Source of the DNA: CF-161 sp035259145
GTDB lineage: Bacteria > Chloroflexota > Dormibacteria > Dormibacterales > Dormibacteraceae
Assembly (NCBI GenBank): GCA_035259145.1
Contig: DATFWQ010000044.1
Coordinates: 1-28,292, forward strand
Length of the DNA stretch: 28,292 bases
Direction of reading: 5' to 3'
How positions within the stretch are numbered: the first letter of the stretch is position 1; each line of letters opens with the position of its first letter. Under the pieces are notes generated by a model, which saw only the letters and a list, made by a program, of their open reading frames with translations, was not told the DNA's origin and ran no database searches. Shown here in pieces: positions 14,401 to 21,457 of the stretch. Both the position numbers and the translations under genes were made by a program.

Positions 14401-15564
14401 ATGGACTTTGCGCTCACCGAACTCCAGCAGGCTCTGCACGACGAAGTCCTGGCACTGTCCAGCAGCTTCGCGCCGGAATACTGGCTGGAGCACGACCGCA
14501 AGGAGCAGTATCCCTGGGAATTTGTTCGCACACTGGCCAAGCGCGGCTGGCTGGGCACGATCATCCCGGAGGAGTACGGCGGAGCCGGACTCGGGATCAC
14601 CGAGGCCGCGGTGGTCATGCACGCCGTCTGCCTCTCGGGCGCCGGCACGAGTGGGGCCTCGCCCGTCCACTTCTTCATGTTTCCGCCGGCGCCGGTCGTC
14701 CACTTCGGCTCCGAGCGTATGAAGCGGGGTTGCCTGCCCGGGATCGCCGCCGGTGAGCTGCTGCTGGCCTTCGGTGTGACCGAACCCACCGCGGGCTCCG
14801 ACACATCACGCATCACGACCTGGGCCGAGCACACCGGCGACTGCTGGGTTGTTAACGGCCAGAAGGTCTGGACCACCAACGCCCAGCAGGCTCAGAAGAT
14901 CCTTCTACTGGCGCGCACCTCGCCTCGCCAGGAAGCGCGTCCTTTCGACGGTATGACCCTCTTTTTCACCGACCTCGACCGCACCGCGTGCACAGTGCGG
15001 CGGATCGACAAGCTGGGTCGTGCGGCGGTCGACTCCAACGAGCTCTTCATCCAGGGACTGAGAGTGCCCGACGAGGACGTGGTCGGTCAGGTCGGCCGGG
15101 GCTTCTACCACCTTATCGACAGTCTCAACCCGGAGCGAATCGTAACGGCCATCGAGGCGGTGGGCATCGGTCGCTCGGCGCTCCGCATCGCCGCTCGCTA
15201 CGCCTGCGATCGCGTGATCTTCGGACGCCCCATCGGCCAGAACCAGGCCATAGCTCATCCGCTGGCTCGGGCCTCGGCCAGCCTCGACGCGTCGGAGCTG
15301 CTGGCAATGAAGGCGGCCTGGCTGTACGATCGCGGCCAGCCCTGCGGCGCGGAATCGAACGCAGCCAAGTTCCTGGCCGCCGAAGCCGGCTTCGAGGCCT
15401 GCGACGCCGCTCTGCAGACGCTCGGCGGTTTTGGCTACGCGAGGGAGTACCACGTCGAGCGGCTGTGGCGCGAGGTCCGTCTATACCGCATAGCCCCGAT
15501 CTCGCAGGAGATGGCGCTCAACTACCTCAGCCAGCACGTGCTCGGGCTGCCCCGGTCCTACTGA
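14401..15564 (+). CDS. Acyl-CoA dehydrogenase (FadE-like, alternative catalytic-base position)
   Basis: The product has 387 residues with the three-domain acyl-CoA dehydrogenase layout. An N-terminal helical domain is followed by the flavin-contacting FGVTEPTAGSDTSRI strand (about 125-139), the WVVNGQKVWTTNA segment, and the C-terminal helical bundle with FGRPIGQNQAIAHPLA and LQTLGGFGYAREYHVERLWREVRL. At the position of the medium-chain enzyme's Glu376 (the E of YEGT) this protein has Pro366 in RIAPIS. A Glu does occur at residue 245 in LNPERIV, the site used by isovaleryl-CoA and long-chain enzymes. It probably oxidises a branched or unusual acyl-CoA with FAD and passes electrons to ETF. ATG 14401 gives a standard start. 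Its stop and the next frame's start are adjacent. Confidence 0.9.
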   Translation: MDFALTELQQALHDEVLALSSSFAPEYWLEHDRKEQYPWEFVRTLAKRGWLGTIIPEEYGGAGLGITEAAVVMHAVCLSGAGTSGASPVHFFMFPPAPVVHFGSERMKRGCLPGIAAGELLLAFGVTEPTAGSDTSRITTWAEHTGDCWVVNGQKVWTTNAQQAQKILLLARTSPRQEARPFDGMTLFFTDLDRTACTVRRIDKLGRAAVDSNELFIQGLRVPDEDVVGQVGRGFYHLIDSLNPERIVTAIEAVGIGRSALRIAARYACDRVIFGRPIGQNQAIAHPLARASASLDASELLAMKAAWLYDRGQPCGAESNAAKFLAAEAGFEACDAALQTLGGFGYAREYHVERLWREVRLYRIAPISQEMALNYLSQHVLGLPRSY

Positions 15565-15565
15565 G

Positions 15566-16253
15566 GTGACGGCCGAAGTGCCGGCTTCCGCCGGCCCGGA
15601 GCTGCGCGCCGCCGGCCGGCGGCCGACCTGGCTGGCGCGCCATTATGCCCTGGGCTTCGGCGCCGCGGCGGTCATATGGCTTGGGTCTGCCGTCGCTCCG
15701 GTCCCGGCCCGTTTTGCCTTGTGGGCCGTGGCGATGGTCGTCGACTACGCTACGCCGCTGACTGCGCGGCGCCCGCAGGCCCAGGTGCAGCTCGATCCGT
15801 CGCACCTACCGGAGCGCTTCGGACTCTTCACCCTGATCGTGCTGGGCGAGTCCATAGCCGCCAGCGCCGGCAGCCTGGCCGGCCGTTGGGACCTGCCCGC
15901 TGCGGTGGGAGGCGCGCTGGGGATCGCGGCGGCCTTCGGCGTCTGGTGGTCATACTTCGACCACCTGGAACGCGCTCCGGTCCGGCGCACCCGCCTGGCG
16001 GGGCAGGTCTGGTTCTATGCTCACCTGCCCTTTCTTATGGCGATGACCGCGCTGGCAGTCGGGATCAGAGAGCTGATCGGAGGCTCCGAGGGGGGCCGCA
16101 CCATTGCTTGGCGTGCTCGCCGCGGTGGCTGCTTCTGTCGCCGGTGCGGCAATCGTCGCCCTCGCCGCCCTCTCGGTCGCCTGCGGCCTGCCCGGAGCCG
16201 CGGCGGAAGTGGGCGCGCGCTGGCCGGGTGTGCGAGATGAGACAGGAGGTTGA
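15566..16253 (+). pseudogene. ltrA: ltrA remnant: N-terminally truncated and frameshifted
   Basis: The frame from GTG 15566 encodes the second half of a low-temperature-requirement A protein. It shows ARFALWAVAMVVDYATPL, then HLPERFGLFTLIVLGESIAA, which is the family hallmark, followed by more membrane helices. The N-terminal half, which normally starts with a conserved FFDLVFVFALTQ-type helix, is absent. After about residue 175 the sense shifts to the neighbouring frame at a run of six Gs (16090-16095). With five Gs the frame continues as hydrophobic AAPLLGVLAAVAASVAGAA to a stop at 16251-16253. Intact LtrA proteins have about 380-400 residues. This copy is probably dead, though the G-run slip could be a sequencing error. 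It directly follows the acyl-CoA dehydrogenase. Confidence 0.7.
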
Positions 16254-16255
16254 CG

Positions 16256-17407
16256 TTGGTGTTCACGTCCTCGCGGATGGTGCAGGAGCTCGCGCGCCGG
16301 TCCCAACGGCCGGTGACCCGGCCGGGACCGGAACTTATCTCGCTGGCTGCGGGCGATCCCGACTTTGCGACGCCTGAGCACATCAGCCAGGCGCTGGCCG
16401 ACGCGCTGGCGGCAGGGGCGACGCACTATGCCCAGCTGCAGGGTGATCCTGAGCTGCGCCAGGCGCTGGCCGACCAGGTCTCGGACGTCGCCAACCGGGC
16501 GTACGGCGGCGACCAGGTGTTGATCACGCATGGGGCCAGCGCGGGCCTCGCCGCGACCATCCTGGCGGCCGTGGACCCGGGCACGAGGGTGATCGTGCCG
16601 GAGCCGACCTACTCGCTTTACGCGGACCTAGTGTGGATGGCAGGTGGCGAGGTGTCCTTCGTCCGCCACCGTCCGGACCTGCACCTGGATCTCGACGGCA
16701 TAGCCGCGGCCGCGCCAGGCGCCCGGATGGTGGTCGTCTGCAACCCCTGCAATCCGACCGGCGCGGTGTATATGCGGGATGAGCTCGAGGAGCTCGCCGG
16801 CATTGCCCGGGAAAACGACCTCCTGGTGCTGTCGGACGAGGCCTATGACCGCATCGTCTTCGACGGTGTTGAGTTCACCTCCGCGCTCGAGATCGAGAGC
16901 CTGTCCGAGCGACTGGTCTACGTCCAGACCTTCTCGAAGACCTACGCCATGACGGGCTGGAGGATCGGCTACGTGACCGGCTCGCGGCAGGTGGTGGAGG
17001 CGGTCACGAGGGTCCACCGCGCCTTCAACGGGCCGCTCAACAGCGCCATCCAGCGGGCGGCCCTGGTGGCCGTGACGGTGCCGACCGACTGGCCGGTGCG
17101 AATGCGCCGCGAGTACCAGGCTCGCCGAGACATCGTGAGCCGCATGGTGCAGGGTGTGCCGGGGCTCGAGCTGAGCAAACCGGAAGGCTCCTTTTACGCC
17201 TTCATCCGGTACCCGTCAGATACGAGCTCGCTCGAGGTGGTCCGCCGGGCGGCCGAGCGAGGCGTCGCGGTGAGGCCGGGCAGCGAGTTCGGGCCGGGCG
17301 GGGAGGGCCACGTGCGGGTCGCGTTCTCGACCGGGCGGGAGCTGCTCATCGAGGGTATGGAGCGGCTGCTCGGCCTTCTCGAAGAGATCGGAGACGCGGC
17401 GAGCTAA
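16256..17407 (+). CDS. Class I/II pyridoxal-phosphate aminotransferase (aspartate aminotransferase-like)
   Basis: The product has about 383-385 residues and the fold-type I aminotransferase motifs. LISLAAGDPDFATPEHI is at the N-terminus and YAQLQGDPELRQALA gives the typical dimer and substrate segment. CNPCNPTGAVY follows, then LSDEAYDRIVFDG (the Asp that contacts the ring nitrogen), FSKTYAMTGWRIGY with the Schiff-base Lys near residue 228, and a C-terminal Arg in GEGHVRVAFS. It is closest to the AAT I-gamma group that transfers amino groups between aspartate or other amino acids and 2-oxo acids. An AGGAGG ribosome site at 16244-16249 favours TTG 16256 or GTG 16259; the in-frame TTG at 16250 abuts it and is too close. 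It overlaps the end of the ltrA remnant's shifted frame by a few bases. Confidence 0.88.
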   Translation: MVFTSSRMVQELARRSQRPVTRPGPELISLAAGDPDFATPEHISQALADALAAGATHYAQLQGDPELRQALADQVSDVANRAYGGDQVLITHGASAGLAATILAAVDPGTRVIVPEPTYSLYADLVWMAGGEVSFVRHRPDLHLDLDGIAAAAPGARMVVVCNPCNPTGAVYMRDELEELAGIARENDLLVLSDEAYDRIVFDGVEFTSALEIESLSERLVYVQTFSKTYAMTGWRIGYVTGSRQVVEAVTRVHRAFNGPLNSAIQRAALVAVTVPTDWPVRMRREYQARRDIVSRMVQGVPGLELSKPEGSFYAFIRYPSDTSSLEVVRRAAERGVAVRPGSEFGPGGEGHVRVAFSTGRELLIEGMERLLGLLEEIGDAAS

Positions 17408-17427
17408 GTGTGCGAGTTTGGTCTGCT

Positions 17428-18630
17428 TCACACAGCGCAGATCAGGCTGTCCAGGTCGCGCGGGTAGCGCGTCATCAGCTCGATCCCGTCATCCGTAATC
17501 GCGACCGTGTCCGAGTGCCGGAAGCCACCCAGTCCCGGGACGTAGATGCCGGGTTCGACGCTGAACACCATGCCCGGCTCCATTACCCGGACGTCGCCGA
17601 CGTCGAGGAACGGCGCCTCGTGCACCTCGAGGCCCAGGCCGTGGCCGACGTGGTGGCGCCATGTCTCGGTGATGCCCTCTCGCTCGAAGTAGTGACGCAC
17701 GGCCCAGTCGACGTCAGCGCAGGGACGGCCGGGCTTCATCGCCTCCAGGGCGGCCTCCTGGGCGCCCACCATGAGCTGGAACCAGCGCCTCTGTTCAGGT
17801 TCGGGCGGACCGACGAACATCGTGCGCTCGAGCTCGCAGCGATACCCCCAGACCAGGGCCGACGCGCCGGTTACCAGCACGTCGCCTCCTCTCATGATCA
17901 GGTTCCTGTTTATGGCGTGCGGAAAGGCCGCGTTGGCGCCGATCTGACTCCGGAAGCCGGCGGTGGTGGGGAGCATGGCCCACGCCTTCGGGTCGAATCC
18001 CGGGCCGAGCGCCCCGACCATCTCCAGGCTGCCCTGTAAGCTGGCCTGGACGGCGACCTCGTTCTCATTGCCGCCGGCGCGGACGAGCTCCTGCAGATGG
18101 CGGTGTGTGTGATCGGCCCAGCGGGAGCTCTCGCGCAGCAGCGCCAGCTCCTGGCTGGACTTGAGAAGGCGCATGTCTTCGATCAGCGCTGCGCAGTTCA
18201 CCTGCCGGTTGGGCAGCAGCTCCGTCAGCCGTGGACCGCGGTAGCCGTACCGGGGCGGATAGCCGTCGGCATCGACGGCCAGCGCCCGACCCGCCACACC
18301 GAGGTCGTCCACCAGGGCGCGGCTCAGGAGGTTCAACGGCGGCTCCTGCCCGGGATACTCTTCGTAGGAGACGACAGCGTCTACTTCGGCGGCGGCGCGG
18401 ACGTGCTCGCGCTCGAGGCTGGGGACCAGAGCAAGCACATGGTCGCGAGTGAGAACCACCGCCAGAGGCCGCTCTGTGGGAATGAACGAGAAGCCGGTAA
18501 GCCAGAAGATCGCGGTCGGCCCGAAGAGCACCACGGCGGCCGCGTCTTCAGGCTGCAGACGCTCGAGCAGCGCGCTTCTGCGAGCGGCAAGCTCGTCGTT
18601 CGAGATGCGGAGTGAAAGGTCTGTCGCCAT
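17428..18630 (-). CDS. M24 (pita-bread) family protein, Xaa-Pro peptidase/creatinase-like, altered metal site
   Basis: The 400-residue protein has an N-terminal creatinase-like domain (AAVVLFGPTAIFWLTGFSF) and a C-terminal pita-bread domain. Of the five usual metal ligands, only two align unchanged: His330 (GHGLGLEVHE) and Glu359 (VEPGIY). The first Asp position is Gly255 by gap-free alignment, the second Asp is Glu266 (CELERT), and the last Glu is Ser373 in GFRHSDT. Such changes are known in non-peptidase M24 relatives such as creatinase, so it may hydrolyse a C-N bond without metal, or bind metal differently. I take ATG 18630 as start because homology begins there; an upstream frame to 18711 lacks support. 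Confidence 0.82.
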   Translation of the reverse strand: MATDLSLRISNDELAARRSALLERLQPEDAAAVVLFGPTAIFWLTGFSFIPTERPLAVVLTRDHVLALVPSLEREHVRAAAEVDAVVSYEEYPGQEPPLNLLSRALVDDLGVAGRALAVDADGYPPRYGYRGPRLTELLPNRQVNCAALIEDMRLLKSSQELALLRESSRWADHTHRHLQELVRAGGNENEVAVQASLQGSLEMVGALGPGFDPKAWAMLPTTAGFRSQIGANAAFPHAINRNLIMRGGDVLVTGASALVWGYRCELERTMFVGPPEPEQRRWFQLMVGAQEAALEAMKPGRPCADVDWAVRHYFEREGITETWRHHVGHGLGLEVHEAPFLDVGDVRVMEPGMVFSVEPGIYVPGLGGFRHSDTVAITDDGIELMTRYPRDLDSLICAV

Positions 18631-18784
18631 CCTGGGCTGAGCATAGGTCAGGCCAGGCGACGGATGACTGGACAGGCAGGTCGCCCGGCTGCATACTGCG
18701 GCAGCAACCAACTTGGTCTACCACCTCGCGGTTGAAGCCTGCAGGCCACCTTCCTGGCTGTCCGCCGTACCTCGTGACCAGCAC

Positions 18785-19234
18785 ATGAACCGGCTGCGAA
18801 GCAACCTGCGTGAACTGGCACGGAGCACCTCGCTCCGCTGGCTGGACGAGAGCACGCTCGCCATCCGGCTGCGCTACCAGTCCGACCGCTTTCATGCACG
18901 TGAGCGCCACCAGGAGGCTCTGGACGCCGTGTGCCGTGCGCTCAACTGGGCCGGGCTCTATCCGAAGAAGGCAGTGGTGAAACGGGTCGTGACGCACTGG
19001 ACGCACGGGGCAGTAGCCGGGGCTCTGACCGGCTTGGGCGTAAGCCAGACCCAGGAGGAGGATGTGCAGCCTGTCATCGCGCTTGCCGGGGTGTTGCTGG
19101 GGGCCGTCCTCGGAGCGTTCGTGCGCCGCGAGGCGCCTGTCTACCGGGCGGCGCAGCTGCCTGCGACAGGCTGGCGCCTGATCGCGGTAGAGCCAGAAGC
19201 CCGCTCCACCCGGTTTCGTCTGGGCCCGGCCTAA
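18785..19234 (+). CDS. Small membrane protein of unknown family
   Basis: The product has 149 residues and no recognisable family. The N-terminal half is soluble and rich in Arg/Glu (LRSNLRELARSTSLRWLDESTL, in two helices) with a conserved-looking YQSDRFHARERHQEAL segment. The second half has two glycine-rich hydrophobic stretches (GAVAGALTGLGV and VIALAGVLLGAVLGAFV) that could form a membrane hairpin. A short beta-like tail follows. ATG 18785 is chosen because the preceding in-frame codons look non-coding. The gene is divergent from the M24 gene and convergent with the degenerate TPP protein. Confidence 0.6.
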   Translation: MNRLRSNLRELARSTSLRWLDESTLAIRLRYQSDRFHARERHQEALDAVCRALNWAGLYPKKAVVKRVVTHWTHGAVAGALTGLGVSQTQEEDVQPVIALAGVLLGAVLGAFVRREAPVYRAAQLPATGWRLIAVEPEARSTRFRLGPA

Positions 19235-19301
19235 ACACTGGAGCTTATGAGCTCCCCGATACGCACTATTTGGCGAAGCGACCGGTCAGGGGCTCGGGAC
19301 A

Positions 19302-19330
19302 GGTCCCAGTGCCGGAAATGGGACCTTATT
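19302..19330 (+). terminator. Possible intrinsic terminator between convergent genes
   Basis: GGTCCCA (19302-19308) pairs perfectly with TGGGACC (19319-19325) around a 10-nt loop, and TTATT follows. It lies between the membrane-protein gene and the convergent TPP-fold gene, where a terminator is expected. The T-run is short. A second small hairpin, GGAGCT/AGCTCC (19240-19255), lies closer to the first stop. Confidence 0.35.
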
Positions 19331-19349
19331 CGGCGGTGCGTCGAGGGCG

Positions 19350-20900
19350 TCAGGCGCGGGGCAGCCTGACGTCGAGAACTGCGCAGAGCCCGTCACGCGT
19401 CGTCGCCAGGAGCCGCTCCACGGCGGCGGCCACGTCCGAGGGCCGGCTGACCACCGAGGCCTCGGCGCCAGACGCCCTGGCCGCCGCTGCAACCTCCGAG
19501 GCCGGCTCCGCGGCCTCGCCGCCGGGGTCTGCCACCGCCTGGGTGCGATCCAGGACCACCGTCAGGAAGGGCGCACCCGCTCGCTGAGCCGACCAGAAGG
19601 CCGCTGTCGGCAGCCCCGACGCGAATGCCAGCTGGTCACAGACGGCGACTACAGGCTGAGCCGGCCGAGCGAGCCGTGCCCCCAGCGCCGCACCCACCGA
19701 CCAGCCCGGGCCAGAGGACATGCTTCGGAAGAAGTGACCGGGCGGCCGCTCCATCTGCCGCAGAGCTACACCCCCACCGTGGGCCGCCTCCTCGAGGACC
19801 AGCGCATCGGCAGGCAGCGCTCGGTCTAGCTCGGCCAGCACGGCGTCGGCCCCATCGCCGGCATCATCGGAGGTCGCCCGGGCTCGCCACGCCTCGTGCC
19901 TGGCCTGGAGCTGTGCCTCGACGCGCGCACGCCGATCGCCGACTTTTCGACCGCTCAGGCGATTCGCGAGCAGCGTCTGCAAAAGCGGGAGCGCGCGTTC
20001 GGTGTCGGCAGTGACTGCGACCTCCACCGGGCTGGTCCAGACCGGCGCGTCTATGCTCAGGCAGTCCACGTCGATCTGCAGCAACCACGCCTCTGGCGGC
20101 AGGGGGCCCAGCACCGGCAGGCAGGGCAGCGCGACGTCGAGCAGGAGGATGGCGTCCGCGGCAGCGACCAGGTCCCTGGCCTCGGTCGCAGCGTTGAGCG
20201 GATGACGCGGTGGCAGGTTGACGTGGCAGCGGAAATCAATAACCGGCGCCCCAAGCGTCTCCGCGAGCTTCGCCAGGAGGTGCACAGCGCCCACGTGCCG
20301 GCCGACCCGGGCGCCGACGATAACCGGTGACTCGGCTGCCGCCAGCAGCTCGGCCATCTCTTCCAGGGCCCCGATGTCCGGAGCCGGCGGTCGGGGGGGC
20401 GGCAAGCGCCTTGATAGCTCGCCGGCAGGCTGGCGGAGGGCGCCGGCTCCGAGTGGGACGTGCGTGACTCCGGTGGGTTCGGCGCGGGAGATCTGGAAGG
20501 CGCGGCGCGCAGCGGTCCCCAGGTGGGCGGCGACTCGTGGATCCGCCATCCATTTGCCCACCGTGGTGTAAGGCGTGCCCCGCCCCGCACTGGAAAAGAC
20601 GGTGATGGGGATGCGGTGCCGCTGGGCGCCATGAATCGCGCCACCCAGATTCAGCTCAGGCCCATCGACGCTCACGATCACTGCCTGGGGGCCGCCCGAA
20701 GCGATGTGATGGCCGTGCGCAGCCAGAATTGCAACCTGCTCGTGGGCGCAGAGAATGGGCTGGGGGTGGGGCACTCCCGCGGCCTCTGCATCGGCCAGCG
20801 AGTCGCGAAGGGCCGTGGCGTGGGTGCCGGGGCTGACGAAGACGTGGCTGACTCCCTCGTCGTAGAGGATCATGACAAGCTCCGCCGCAGCCGTCCTCAA
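19350..20900 (-). CDS. TPP-enzyme-fold protein with degenerate cofactor motif
   Basis: The 516-residue protein has the domain order of TPP-dependent decarboxylases. The Pyr-like domain has VFVSPGTHATAL and Glu54 in AHEQVA, the usual cofactor-activating glutamate. A central Rossmann domain (ESPVIVGARVG) and a PP-like domain with GPGWSVGAALGARLA follow. The metal/diphosphate motif is altered. Where GDG is expected the sequence reads CDQ (421-423), keeping only the Asp, and the usual NN or ND-Gly position reads VLDRTQ (449-454). It may bind TPP weakly, use a different cofactor, or be a non-catalytic partner. TTG 20900 is preceded by an AAGGGGG ribosome site. The cutA gene lies just upstream on the same strand, 86 bp away. 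Confidence 0.75.
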   Translation of the reverse strand: MRTAAAELVMILYDEGVSHVFVSPGTHATALRDSLADAEAAGVPHPQPILCAHEQVAILAAHGHHIASGGPQAVIVSVDGPELNLGGAIHGAQRHRIPITVFSSAGRGTPYTTVGKWMADPRVAAHLGTAARRAFQISRAEPTGVTHVPLGAGALRQPAGELSRRLPPPRPPAPDIGALEEMAELLAAAESPVIVGARVGRHVGAVHLLAKLAETLGAPVIDFRCHVNLPPRHPLNAATEARDLVAAADAILLLDVALPCLPVLGPLPPEAWLLQIDVDCLSIDAPVWTSPVEVAVTADTERALPLLQTLLANRLSGRKVGDRRARVEAQLQARHEAWRARATSDDAGDGADAVLAELDRALPADALVLEEAAHGGGVALRQMERPPGHFFRSMSSGPGWSVGAALGARLARPAQPVVAVCDQLAFASGLPTAAFWSAQRAGAPFLTVVLDRTQAVADPGGEAAEPASEVAAAARASGAEASVVSRPSDVAAAVERLLATTRDGLCAVLDVRLPRA

Positions 20901-20986
20901 ACCCAGTACCCCCTTTCGGCGCTCACCGACATTCCTTCAACGTCGGGTCAACACCATAAGTTGCTCTCTTCGCGGAGGCGGCTGGT

Positions 20987-21313
20987 TCAAACGCGGGCCG
21001 TCTCTCGGGCGATCCAGCTCAGGTAGTCGGGGTTGCCGCCGACGATCGGGGTAACGACGATCTCAGGCGTCTCGTACGTGTGCTGGTCTCGCAGGTGGGC
21101 CGTCAACTCGTCCGATCGGACCGCCGTGGTCTTGAGCATGCAGAGCCACTCCGTCGCCGCCTCGATCTGTCCCTGCCACCAGTACGTGCTGGTGATGGGA
21201 CCGATGACCTGGGCGCAGGCGGCGAGGCGGTTCTCGACGGCAGACCATGCCAGACGGTCGGCCTTTTCCCGAGAGTCGGTGGTCGTGACGACCTGCACGC
21301 AGTTCTCGGCCAT
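20987..21313 (-). CDS. cutA: Divalent-cation tolerance protein CutA
   Basis: The product has 108 residues, the normal CutA1 length. It carries the family pattern VVTTTDSREKADRLAWSAVENRLAACAQV, then ITSTYWWQGQIEAATEWLCMLKT, and ends with the YETPEIVVTPIVGGNPDYLSWI segment. CutA1 is a very stable trimer of ferredoxin-like subunits with a role in metal tolerance that is still poorly defined. The ATG start is convincing. It precedes the TPP-fold gene on the same strand, with no evidence that the two functions are linked, and is divergent from the acyl-CoA synthetase. Confidence 0.95.
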   Translation of the reverse strand: MAENCVQVVTTTDSREKADRLAWSAVENRLAACAQVIGPITSTYWWQGQIEAATEWLCMLKTTAVRSDELTAHLRDQHTYETPEIVVTPIVGGNPDYLSWIARETARV

Positions 21314-21457
21314 CGCCTGCCGGAGTGTACGACGCGGGCTGATTGTCTCACGCCCTGGGTCGGGCTATAGTCCGAGCCAGCGGCAGCCGCAACCCGTGGC
21401 GCCATGGCTTGGAGGAGGCTTTCTGGAGATGGAACTGCGCCTGCCGAGGGAACCCAG

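Noticed and set aside
18631..18711. N-terminal extension of the M24 protein
   Set aside because: The added residues have no similarity to the family, and ATG 18630 starts at the expected domain edge.
20983..20991. GGTTCAAAC resembling a tRNA T-loop
   Set aside because: The flanking bases cannot make a T-stem, and no acceptor or anticodon arm is found nearby.
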